A DNA stretch of 45,734 nt from Pseudomonadota bacterium (GCA_021843755.1 JAKBWB010000010.1:1-45734); one strand, 5' to 3'; counted from the stretch's first letter, positions 35,997 through 43,774 are shown. A program made the numbers and translations. Notes: generated by a model not told the origin, from the letters alone.

Positions 35997-36680
35997 TTAG
36001 TCCTCACCCTCTGGAGTTATTGGAGTGCCGCCGATCACGATCCCCTTCTTGAGGTTACTCACTTGCTCCAGGATGCGGCAGCGCACCTCTTGCGGAAGAG
36101 CGGTGACGAGCGGCGAAGCCTGCCTGAGCTGCTGGGCATGTCGCGCGCGGCCGAGTACCTTGCGCCAGTTGCCCGCGGCCAAGATTGTTTGCCATTCACG
36201 CCACAGGCTTGCGGAGCGCGAGTCACCGCTGGCGAGCCACCGCCTGGCGGTGTCTTGGGCGCGCAGTACCAGCGCTGGGTCGGCCTTCGCCAGCCGCACC
36301 GCCTCCTCATGGAGCGCCAGACTCTGCAAGTCCTGAATCCGGTGCTGTGCGTCGTCTGCGGAGATGCGCACCTGCACAACCGGCGCCGCGCGCCGGGATC
36401 GTGCCGCCGCGGAATCCGGCGGCGACGGTCGCATGGTGTCTCCGGCTAGCAGAGCTAACTCGCCGCTGATGCCCAGAACGGACATTACTCGCAGATAGGT
36501 GCCGATCGAGGGAGCTGGATCGCCGGCTTCGACTGCCCTAAGGGTATTGCGGGTGATCCCGGTGCGCGCAGCCATCTCGACCGTGCCAACTCCCTGCGCT
36601 TTCCGCAAGCGTTTGAGCCGATCGCCCAGCTGCAGTAACAACTGGCGTTCTAGGACGGGGCTGATCTCTGAGGTGCTCAT
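35997..36680 (-). CDS. XRE-family regulator, probable antitoxin (second pair)
   Basis: A 227-residue protein with a helix-turn-helix at about 20-75 (LGDRLKRLRKAQGVGTVEMA, then TGITRNTLRAVEAGDPAPSI and YLRVMSVLGISGELALLAGD). A central VQVRISADDAQHRIQDLQ and a long helical C-terminus of unknown role follow. The ATG at 36680 is used. A TTG 17 codons upstream would place coding sequence across two palindromes and is less likely. Confidence 0.8.
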   Translation of the reverse strand: MSTSEISPVLERQLLLQLGDRLKRLRKAQGVGTVEMAARTGITRNTLRAVEAGDPAPSIGTYLRVMSVLGISGELALLAGDTMRPSPPDSAAARSRRAAPVVQVRISADDAQHRIQDLQSLALHEEAVRLAKADPALVLRAQDTARRWLASGDSRSASLWREWQTILAAGNWRKVLGRARHAQQLRQASPLVTALPQEVRCRILEQVSNLKKGIVIGGTPITPEGED

Positions 36681-36681
36681 T

Positions 36682-36699
36682 TGGTAATATTTATTACCA
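36682..36699. promoter_or_regulatory. Perfect palindrome O1 upstream of the XRE gene
   Basis: TGGTAATA-TT-TATTACCA, an 8-bp perfect inverted repeat ending 1 bp from the ATG. It is positioned to block ribosome or polymerase access when bound by a repressor. Confidence 0.7.
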
Positions 36700-36710
36700 T
36701 ACCGCCATGT

Positions 36711-36732
36711 TTTGGTCAATATATTGACCAAA
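36711..36732. promoter_or_regulatory. Perfect 22-bp palindrome O2 upstream of the XRE gene
   Basis: A perfect 22-bp palindrome centred between 36721 and 36722, with half-site TTTGGTCAATA. It shares TGGT...ACCA with O1 but differs inside. It lies 30 bp upstream of the start codon and may be a second operator of the same regulator. Confidence 0.7.
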
Positions 36733-36990
36733 TGACCAGCCTCTCCAAACGGACTATGGCACGAGGCAAAATGTACCCCCAGGAACTGTCAGGCAACGCG
36801 CGCGGCTGGCACGTAAGAGCGAGAGATCGGAGGCTGACAAGTGCAAATCCCATGCTGCGAACGCCGGGGGCTGTGACCCAGGCGCCGGATCCGAACCGGC
36901 TGTGAACGAGGTAAAGCGGATATTCGTGCTCGGCAGGTAACGAAAGGACCCGGAGCAGCACCGCGCTGCGCAGGCCGCGAGGCGATCAGT

Positions 36991-37099
36991 GTACCCCGAC
37001 GGCCGTGGGGGCATAACTCGGGGTACTTGCTCTGCGTGGTCAGCTGAACCGCAGGAAGTGCAAACACTTATGCGCGAGATTCGACTCCGACCTCGGGCA
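36991..37099 (+). repeat. Attachment arm and core, copy 5
   Basis: TACCCCG starts at 36992, GGGGGCA at 37007 and CGGGGTAC at 37019. The exact 20-bp core lies at 37080-37099. Offsets 15, 27 and 88 are conserved. The sequence before it (GCGATCAGTG) resembles that before copy 3. Confidence 0.85.
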
Positions 37100-37520
37100 G
37101 ACCCAGCGCATCCGGCAGTGTCGCGCACGGAGCGCTCGGCATCGCGTTCATATTCGCAACGCGCGATGAGCACTGACGGCGCGCCGAGCCTCCGGCGAGC
37201 GCCCGCCGTTTCTTCAGGCGAATCGCGAGTCTGCTCCAAAGGGCACCCCAACACTGCCCTCGCGATTCTACATTGCGCCATTGGCGGCGACGCCCAAAAC
37301 CGCAGCATTCATAGTGATGCACCCGCGGGTTTGTACAGGGTCGAACTTCCGCATCCGACCCTACATGGGCTTTACGGCTATCCTGGCACACGAGACCACC
37401 TGCTTGCATTCATGCGGCCGTTCGGGTGGTCGCTCCAGATGGCATATGACAAGCTGACTCGAAGCTGCCAGCGTTCCTATGACCGCAGAGCACTGAGTAA
37501 TCGATACTCGGTCCTGTGGC
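37100..37520. other. Cassette left end after core 5, no gene recognised
   Basis: It starts AGACCCAGCGCATCCGGCAG, related to the sequence after core 6 (AGATCCAGCACATCCGGGAG). This defines a second left-end subtype. The remaining 350 bp before the oxidoreductase stop contains nothing recognisable. Confidence 0.55.
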
Positions 37521-39410
37521 TCAGATTTTCGTGAAGCCATCATTGCTCCACTCTTCTGAGCCGACGCCGTGGTGGGCGAAAAAGAGCCCGTGCGGATCGT
37601 ATTTGCGCTTGATCCGAGCGAGCCGGGGGTAATTCGCGCCCCAAAAGGCCTGCTGCCATCCCAGCTTGAAGTAATTGGTCTCATTTACGTACGAACCGTT
37701 CTGCCCCGCAACCGCGCGCAGCAGCTCGATGCAGTGTTCGATCGCCTTCGCACTCGCGCGCCCTCTGGCGACATGAGGCTCATACCCCGGGATTCCCGGA
37801 TACGCCGGCCCCTCCCCGTTCGCGACGATCGCGAGCGCAAAGGCCGTCAGAACCGCCGGATTCATCGCCGTATCGGCCGCCGCGGTGATCGCCTCCGGTC
37901 TGGCCCCGGCGAGCCCCTTGTTGAAATGCAATTCAACCCAGGCGTGCCGCGAAGCTGCGAACAGGCCATCGACCAGGCGGGTCTGCGCGTCGCCTGCAAG
38001 CAGGGTCGCCGGCATCCAAAGTGAGTCATATCCCCATATGTACCAGCCGACCTGACCTCCATCGCCGTCCCACCAAAACTTCCACGGGGCCGCACCCGGC
38101 CGTTCGTCACGCCGGAAGAGGGGTTCGTGCACCGTATCAGCGAGAATGTCATCCAGCAGGGTGTGGAGCGGATTGCCCTTGCGCGGGAAGGCCAGCTCCG
38201 GCCAATTTTCACCGAGCCACCCGGCGTCCCACATGTGTCGTGCGGGCAGAGTGCCGATCACGACTCGACCCAACATCGAATAGCCGAGCGGGGAGTTCTT
38301 CACCCAATTGAGGAACGGCCGCCAGACATCGCGGGATTGTTCGGTATCCAGCCCCTGCGAAAGCATTTTGATCTCGAGCACGTTGTCGCTGCGTACGTGC
38401 GCCTGCTCCCCCCAATGCTCGTTGAATAAGTGCGTGGCATAGAAGCTTACGAACTCTCCGAGCAGCCTCCGGTAAGCCTCGTCCGAGGGCGCCTTGACTT
38501 TAAAGCTGACGATGCCGAAATACTGGGGCAGATCGTGGGTTCGAACGGTCAGTTTGGTCACCGTCGCGAAGGTGCCACCCCCGCCACCCTTCAACGCCCA
38601 GAAGAGGTCCGGATGACTGCAGGCGTTCACCGTGCGGATCCTGCCATCCGCGGTTACCACCTCGGCTTCCAGCAAGCCGCCTGCGGCCGTACCATAACGC
38701 TTGGAGAAGCTGCCAAAACCTCCGCCGAGGATGAGTCCGGCGACACCGACTGTGGTGCATCCTCCACCCTGGACGTACCTCCCCCCATGGGTCGTGACCG
38801 CCCGGTACGCCTCTAGCCAGTAGGTACCGGCGTCCATCGTGACGGCCGGTTGCGGCGCGATCTTACCTGTGCAACCCTGGGGGATGAACGCGTCGTGCGC
38901 CCGTAGATCGGTCATGTGACGCGTCCAGATCAGCAGCGAATCCGGGGCATTCGAGGCACCGACATAGCTGTGCCCCCGCCCCTTTACCACCAAGCGCAAT
39001 TGATGATCCCGCGCGAAATTGACCGCCGCGGCAATGTGCCCCGCATTGTGCGCCACCACCGCATAGGCGCTCGGCTGCGTGGCCCATGCGTCGATCCACC
39101 CGAGTGTCTCGGTCAGTCCGGGCTGATCAGCAATATAGAACGGATTATGGATGTCCCGTTTGAGCTGCTGGGCGACAGCGCTTTGCGGTGCACTCTTGAG
39201 CACGTCGATCGGGAAGGTCACCGGAATCAGAGTCCCTTCTACCTGCTCGTTCAGCACCGCCCATTCGTCTGGCTTCGGCCAGCTGGGATCGGAGGGCCGC
39301 ACACGCCGAATAGACCTCTTACGGGCAATCGGATCGGCAAACGCTCCTTGTGCTAGAAGCGGAATGGCGGAAGCGGCGGCCAGACATTTGAGGATTTCTC
39401 GTCTTCGCAT
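37521..39410 (-). CDS. FAD-linked oxidoreductase, BBE family, probably Tat-exported
   Basis: A 629-residue flavoprotein. The N-terminus RRREILKCLAAASAIPLLAQ is a twin-arginine-like signal followed by GAFA, suggesting export to the periplasm. The FAD-binding domain (about 115-290) has VVKGRGHSYVGAS with His147 and GGGCTTVGVAGLILGGGFG with Cys218. These correspond to the two residues that bind FAD covalently in berberine-bridge-type oxidases. A C-terminal BBE motif contains NYFKLGWQQAFWGANYPRL and the ending KYDPHGLFFAHHGVG. Such enzymes oxidise sugars or alcohols and usually release H2O2. The substrate is unknown. The ATG at 39410 is preceded by GGAAGGGG. Confidence 0.9.
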   Translation of the reverse strand: MRRREILKCLAAASAIPLLAQGAFADPIARKRSIRRVRPSDPSWPKPDEWAVLNEQVEGTLIPVTFPIDVLKSAPQSAVAQQLKRDIHNPFYIADQPGLTETLGWIDAWATQPSAYAVVAHNAGHIAAAVNFARDHQLRLVVKGRGHSYVGASNAPDSLLIWTRHMTDLRAHDAFIPQGCTGKIAPQPAVTMDAGTYWLEAYRAVTTHGGRYVQGGGCTTVGVAGLILGGGFGSFSKRYGTAAGGLLEAEVVTADGRIRTVNACSHPDLFWALKGGGGGTFATVTKLTVRTHDLPQYFGIVSFKVKAPSDEAYRRLLGEFVSFYATHLFNEHWGEQAHVRSDNVLEIKMLSQGLDTEQSRDVWRPFLNWVKNSPLGYSMLGRVVIGTLPARHMWDAGWLGENWPELAFPRKGNPLHTLLDDILADTVHEPLFRRDERPGAAPWKFWWDGDGGQVGWYIWGYDSLWMPATLLAGDAQTRLVDGLFAASRHAWVELHFNKGLAGARPEAITAAADTAMNPAVLTAFALAIVANGEGPAYPGIPGYEPHVARGRASAKAIEHCIELLRAVAGQNGSYVNETNYFKLGWQQAFWGANYPRLARIKRKYDPHGLFFAHHGVGSEEWSNDGFTKI

Positions 39411-39631
39411 GCTCGAACCCCTTCCAGTCTTTCGGGCTGTCCCCAGATTCACAGGATCACGGTATCGGCGGAACTCCGTGCGCCACTGCCTGCGGCACCC
39501 ATGCGTTTGAGAACGTAACGCAAGGCGGGCACGATAAAGCGAGCATCCTAGAGAACTGTGCGCCGAGCCGCCATCGTCAAGGTGACGAGCGGAGCGGCTC
39601 GGGGCCGAACGGCTCCCTGGTGGGGACGGAA

Positions 39632-40522
39632 TCAGCGGAGCAGGTTCTCGAGCCGGTCGCGATAGCGGCGACTGAGGTTCACACAGCTGCCGTCATGCAG
39701 CACGATGCGGTAGTCGCCGTGTTCCCACGGCTGAATCTCCCTGATCCGGTCGACGTTGACCAAGTGCCCGCGGTGTACACGCACAAACCGGTTCCGATCC
39801 AGTCTCTGCTCGAGAGCGGCGAGAGACTCCCGCTTGGGATACGCAGCGCCCCGCGGATGCACCGTCACGTAATTCCCGTTCGCGTCGATTCGGTCAATAT
39901 CGGAGACGTTCAGGATGTACTCTCGATTGAGTTTGCGGACAATGAGACGTTCTGCAGGCATCTCGGCTGCGGCCACCTCCGTCGGCAGCGCCGTGCTGCC
40001 GGAGCCGGAATCCAGCCAGAGCCCGTATCACCGGAAGGCGATGATCCCGAGCAGGATCATCCATTGCGTGATGAAGTCCTTGCGATACTCATAGAGCCAA
40101 TTCGGCCACCAGCTGCCGAATTCGTATTGCCGACCGAGCAGTCGGTACGCCAGATCGCGCAGGGTCACCATGCCGGCGACGTGAACGAGCGAGAACGGCA
40201 GGGTCGCAAGCAGCTGTGCCGGAAAATTGCGCTTCCAGTTTGAGGCGATTAATGGGAACTGGCTCAACCATCAGCCAACAGCCGGAACCAGCACGGCGAT
40301 CATGATGGCGCTCGTCGACTCCCGGACGGCGGGCTCCCACATCGGCAGATAGCGCCCCGCTCGCTCCGAATTCGCAACCGTCGTGTACGTGTTTGAAATT
40401 ACGACAACCGCTAGCCGTATGACCATGACAGCCAGACCCCAGAGGCGTGTCTTACGTACCGTGGCAGGCTTCAGTTGCGATATTGCGACCATTCTGTTCG
40501 AGCGACCTTCTTCTACGGCCAT
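39632..40522 (-). pseudogene. LytTR membrane regulator gene with two in-frame TGA codons
   Basis: One frame encodes an N-terminal membrane region (LAVVVISNTYTTVANSERAG, MWEPAVRESTSAIMIAVLVP, then LLATLPFSLVHVAGMVTLRD and ITQWMILLGIIAF). A C-terminal LytTR DNA-binding domain (ILNVSDIDRIDANGNYVTVH, RFVRVHRGHLVNVDRIREIQ) follows. TGA codons at 40271-40273 and 40028-40030 divide it into three pieces without any frame change. The layout matches LytTR regulators with an N-terminal membrane domain in Xanthomonadales-like bacteria. The last piece (ATG at 39976) could still yield a free LytTR domain. The start is placed at an ATG at 40522, with a GTG at 40546 as the alternative. Confidence 0.75.
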
Positions 40523-40547
40523 TACCGGTCTCGACGCCGGGATCACT

Positions 40548-41120
40548 TCAATTCCTAATGCGTCTATAGAATAGAACGCGCCCGTCCGGGACGAGCTGAT
40601 TCAGGAAGTCGAAATCGCCGATATTGGCCGTCACCACCGGCCAACCATTCCTGCGGGCCTGCAAGAAGATAAGCGCATCATTGAGGCACTTACGTTCCGC
40701 GCCTGCCGCATGGCAGCCGAGCCGAAACAGTAAGCCGCCGAGGACTCCCGCCTCCGCCCATGTCGCCGCATCAGGCGCCACAAGGCGATGAGCCGGAATG
40801 TCCCGGACTGTTCCACCGATTGCCTTGAGCGCCTGTCCCGTTCGGGGATCATCCGGCTTTAGCCGCCCGAAAGCGTGCATCAGCTCGGCGAGACAAACCG
40901 AAGAGTGATTGCATGTCCGCACACTCACGAAGGCGTCAAGCGATTCCGGTGTCCGTCCCTGAAGGACATCGACGTAAACCGTCGTATCCAGCAGAACCGG
41001 CGCGCCTACCAGTGGGACCTCTCCGACCCAATCCAGCCTCTCCTCCGGCCTGCGCCGCAGCAGACGCGTCTTTCGGGTCGGTTTGAGCCAGCGCAGAGTG
41101 GCATCGAGATCAAAACTCAA
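40548..41120 (-). CDS. PIN-domain toxin, VapC family (long form)
   Basis: A 190-residue protein. An N-terminal extension (DATLRWLKPTRKTRLLRRRP) precedes the PIN domain, which starts at APVLLDTTVYVDVLQG and continues with CLAELMHAF, LNDALIFLQARRNGWPVVT and NIGDFDFLNQL. The acidic residues of the PIN site are present. No ATG lies near the expected start. A TTG at 41120 overlaps the antitoxin gene by 11 bp and gives LSFDLDATLRW, so the start is inferred. Confidence 0.85.
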   Translation of the reverse strand: MSFDLDATLRWLKPTRKTRLLRRRPEERLDWVGEVPLVGAPVLLDTTVYVDVLQGRTPESLDAFVSVRTCNHSSVCLAELMHAFGRLKPDDPRTGQALKAIGGTVRDIPAHRLVAPDAATWAEAGVLGGLLFRLGCHAAGAERKCLNDALIFLQARRNGWPVVTANIGDFDFLNQLVPDGRVLFYRRIRN

Positions 41121-41403
41121 TGCCGACGTCTCGAGGCAGCACTCCCTTGTTCCGTACCAGCTTTGCGCCGAAGTCATCCTCCAGAGCCAGCCTCGCCAGC
41201 GCGATCTCGATGAGATCCGTATCCGATGAGATCCCCGCACTCTTCTTCGCCGCCGCAACCAGCTCGGCGGGTACTCGGCCAGCCACGCGGGCACTCCTTG
41301 CCCCACCGAGCAGTCCCGCGGCCTGCGCGGTCTCCAGGGTCACTCGAACCCGCATTTCCGCCAACGACATCTTGCGTCGGCCGATCGATTCCGAAGCACT
41401 CAT
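41110..41403 (-). CDS. Antitoxin of the long VapC-family toxin
   Basis: A 97-residue protein directly upstream of and overlapping the PIN toxin. It contains a segment resembling a short helical DNA-binding domain (RVPAELVAAAKKSAGISSDT, DLIEIALARLALEDDFGAKL). The C-terminal part is acidic to neutral and could wrap around the toxin. The family is not firmly identified. The antitoxin role follows from arrangement and size. Confidence 0.78.
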   Translation of the reverse strand: MSASESIGRRKMSLAEMRVRVTLETAQAAGLLGGARSARVAGRVPAELVAAAKKSAGISSDTDLIEIALARLALEDDFGAKLVRNKGVLPRDVGIEF

Positions 41404-41549
41404 GACTTCACCTCAACGTCCGTTATACAAATTCTCTCATTTGTTGCACAGCAGATCAAGGTGACGGCAATGCGCGGCTGTGCCCAATACACCAGCGCCG
41501 CACTCGCAGGCCGAGCTGGGGGTATCTGGATCACGCCATGGAGAGCCGC

Positions 41550-41644
41550 GGGGATATCGCCTCGGGGTATTTTCGCCTGCCAACCTGCCGCACTACCATG
41601 CCATTCACTGACTTACGTCAACGTTTCGAATCCGACCTCGGGCA
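41550..41644 (+). repeat. Attachment arm and core, copy 6 (degenerate)
   Basis: The core at 41625-41644 has one mismatch (TTCGAATCC). A GGGGTA at 41564 lies exactly 61 nt before the core, as the third arm element does in copies 1, 2, 4 and 5. A GGGGATA at about 41550 stands for the second element. The first element is lost. It is the last recognisable core in the window. Confidence 0.7.
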
Positions 41645-41998
41645 GATCCAGCACATCCGGGAGTGCCGCAGATGGGGTGCGCCGCGGTTCGCGCTGCATC
41701 GCAAAACGCGAAGCACCACCGGGACTTTGTCGAATCGGTGGATGCCCGCGACGTGAGGTGAGACGCCGATCTGATGCAAGTGACACAGCGGAGCCGGCGT
41801 CTCCTTGATGTTGCTCCTTTGCGGTTTTGCCTACGACTCCACACTCGTAGAGACACATCTGCGAACTCGAATGATGTCGACTTCCGCTGCGGATACCCAA
41901 AGCAGTTTTTTTCTGCCTCACCTGACCAGAGCAGCTTGACAGAGATGGTCTGCGCGGAGACCGCGAATGTCGTGCCCCGAAGTAGGGAGCCCGAGGAA
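41645..41998. other. Left-end sequence after core 6, no gene recognised
   Basis: The first 40 bp resemble the sequence following core 5. The remainder contains only short frames without recognisable products. Confidence 0.5.
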
Positions 41999-42586
41999 TC
42001 AGTGAAATTTCTCGCCGCGCCCGAGCATCTCGATAATCAGTCTTATGCGCCTGAACTTCGTCTCTGGGCGCTTTGCTGTTTGCAACCGGTAGGCGATCGC
42101 GTACCGATTGGCCTTGTTGAGTGTCGCATAGAATTGCTTTGCCTTTGCGTTGCGTGCGAGCTCCTTCACGAACTCGGGAGGCACCGTTGCGGTTGCAGAA
42201 GAATCGTACGCCGCGGCCCAGCGCCCGTCGGCCTTGGCTGCTTCGACCTCTTTGAGGCCAGCAGGTGTCATTTGGCCCGCACGGATCAGGCGATCCACAC
42301 GCGCAACATTCATTTTGGACCAGCCGCTTTTTGCCCTTCGGGGAGTCAATTTTTGCACCCAGGAGTGTGCGTCAAACGGCAGCTTTTGCCCATCTATCCA
42401 ACCGAAACACAGCGCCTGATCAAGCGCCTCGGCATACGTGACCGATGTAACACCTGAGTCCTTCTTGTAAATTCGCAGGAGTAGACCAGGAGCTTGAGCA
42501 TGCTTCTTCGCCAGCCATGCACGCAATTCTTCCGATGACTGAAAGCTCCGCGGCCGCGTCATGGCGCGGGAGGGTGATTTGCCCAT
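41999..42586 (-). CDS. YdeI/OmpD-associated family protein
   Basis: A 195-residue protein with the YdeI pattern: SFQSSEELRAWLAKKHAQAP, LDQALCFGWIDGQKLPFDAH, then QKLTPRRAKSGWSKMNVARV and a basic C-terminus. YdeI-like proteins are widespread. Some affect resistance to antimicrobial peptides, but the biochemical role is unknown. ATG codons at 42586 and 42562 are both possible; the earlier one is used. Confidence 0.88.
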   Translation of the reverse strand: MGKSPSRAMTRPRSFQSSEELRAWLAKKHAQAPGLLLRIYKKDSGVTSVTYAEALDQALCFGWIDGQKLPFDAHSWVQKLTPRRAKSGWSKMNVARVDRLIRAGQMTPAGLKEVEAAKADGRWAAAYDSSATATVPPEFVKELARNAKAKQFYATLNKANRYAIAYRLQTAKRPETKFRRIRLIIEMLGRGEKFH

Positions 42587-42722
42587 GTGTGGCTCAGCCA
42601 CGCGTCATCCAGGTCAATCATCGTACTGCATCAGTCCGCAGTCGCACTCCGGCACGCAGTATGACCGCGTCCGGCCGTGCACAGACGCCCGGCGCGCGCG
42701 GCACACCGTTGCACATGCTCCA

Positions 42723-43124
42723 TTACTGCGCGATCCAGTCCTCGAGTCGCAGGCCATCAATCCGCGAGAACTCTCGCGTGTTGTGCGTAACTAAAACCAT
42801 GTCCAGCGCATGCGCATGACTGCCGATGAGCGTATCGAGCGGCCCAATCGGTCTCCCCTGCCGTTCGAGCGATGCACGGACATCTCCGTAGATCATTGCG
42901 GTGCCCTCATCGAATCCCGCGACCTCGAGCGCCAACAGAAATTCATTCAGTGCGTCATGCGCAACTTTTGGACGACTGGTCTTTGCCGCGCCGAACATGA
43001 GTTCACCCAATGTAATCGACGAGATTCCAACCTGTCCGACCGATTTGCCGCGTATTTTCTTAAGTGCAGCAGGGTGCTTTTTTATGATGGCGATGCACGT
43101 GTCCGTATCAAGCATCCATTTCAC
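42723..43124 (-). CDS. vapC: VapC toxin (PIN domain), intact copy
   Basis: A 133-residue PIN nuclease, usual VapC length, with Asp6 (WMLDTDTC), Glu41 (LGELMFG), Asp97 (GPLDTLIG) and the final LVTHNTREFSRI motif. VapC toxins cut initiator tRNA or rRNA. The GTG start overlaps the vapB stop by 4 bp (GTGA, 43121-43124). It is closely related to the truncated copy near the tRNA, about 15.8 kb away in the same orientation. Confidence 0.94.
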   Translation of the reverse strand: MKWMLDTDTCIAIIKKHPAALKKIRGKSVGQVGISSITLGELMFGAAKTSRPKVAHDALNEFLLALEVAGFDEGTAMIYGDVRASLERQGRPIGPLDTLIGSHAHALDMVLVTHNTREFSRIDGLRLEDWIAQ

Positions 43125-43354
43125 AGTAGCGACTCCCGCCGCTCTGCTTCACGTGGCTGCCCGCGTTCGTTCATGAAATCCGCCGGAAATTTATCCAGGC
43201 TCTGAACCAGCGTATCCCACGATTTGGCTTTGGGCAAAAGTACGACCGCACTGCCGACGCGCTTGATCAACACCTCTGCTCCCGCGAAGCGGAACTCCTT
43301 GGGAAGCCGTACAGCCTGGCTGTCACCGTTCTTGAAGAGCTTGGCCGTTTTCAC
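43121..43354 (-). CDS. vapB: VapB antitoxin (AbrB-like), second copy
   Basis: A 77-residue AbrB-type antitoxin differing from the copy at 27283-27516 at only a few positions, mostly in the tail (AKSWDTLVQSLDKFPADFMN). The start is GTG with AAGGTGA upstream at good spacing. It pairs with the intact vapC. The similarity of the two loci extends upstream over the operator and roughly to 43480. Confidence 0.93.
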   Translation of the reverse strand: MKTAKLFKNGDSQAVRLPKEFRFAGAEVLIKRVGSAVVLLPKAKSWDTLVQSLDKFPADFMNERGQPREAERRESLL

Positions 43355-43377
43355 GACATCACCTTGATCTCTACTAG

Positions 43378-43396
43378 ATATATATTGACTATATAT
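43378..43396. promoter_or_regulatory. AT-rich palindrome upstream of the second vapB
   Basis: ATATATA-TTGAC-TATATAT, a 7-bp inverted repeat 24 bp upstream of the GTG start. It corresponds in position to the palindrome before the first vapB but differs in its centre. Confidence 0.55.
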
Positions 43397-43774
43397 ATAT
43401 AAAGAGATTTCGTCAAGCGCACCGCTGCTGCATGCGCGTCGCCCATGCCCCCCGCAACCTTCGCCCAGGTGACAGCAAGCGCGGCGCACAGCGGTTCCGC
43501 CCCCGCAAGACACGCCTCGCGATCATGCGCGATGATGATGTCACCGCAACATTCCGTGCCACCGCTCCCCTTGCGGCCCTGCCTGAGTCCCCGTCCTCGC
43601 AGTGCGCCAGCCGCCGGAGCGACCGTGCGAAGTTGACGGGCCGGTATCGACCCGTTTTGAGAAATCCGCCGACGGCTCGGCCACGAGTTCACTCCCGGGC
43701 AGAGCGGACGAACGTCCGTCGGCGTTCGCCCGGCATGCGGGGACTGCATCAGGGCGATTTCGTCCTACTCCCAA
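43397..43774. other. Noncoding segment with a third copy of the left-end repeat
   Basis: The part at 43569-43655 (TTGCGGCCCTGCC, then GAAGTTGACGGGCCGGTATC) matches the left-end sequences at 29237-29315 and 31314-31390. A cassette boundary once lay nearby, although no intact core is seen. No gene is recognised. Confidence 0.5.

Noticed and set aside
36773-36785. TGTACCCCCAGG before the main arm 5, as an extra arm
   Set aside because: Only the first element matches; the second and third elements and a core at the required distance are missing.
37100-37520. A gene between core 5 and the flavoenzyme
   Set aside because: Short frames on both strands overlap and show no conserved pattern or ribosome binding site.
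29069-41644. Repeats interpreted as a CRISPR array
   Set aside because: Repeat spacing is 1.7-4.5 kb with genes in between, not short uniform spacers, and no cas genes are present.
29069-41644. Cassettes interpreted as a classical integron with attC sites
   Set aside because: The conserved core is the tRNA-Leu 3' end, the arms contain G/C-tract elements instead of the attC core site pair, and no integron integrase is seen. The organisation is only analogous.
43688-43703. TTCACTCCCGGGCAGA as a seventh attachment core
   Set aside because: It lacks the central GACCT part of the core and no arm elements precede it at the fixed spacing.
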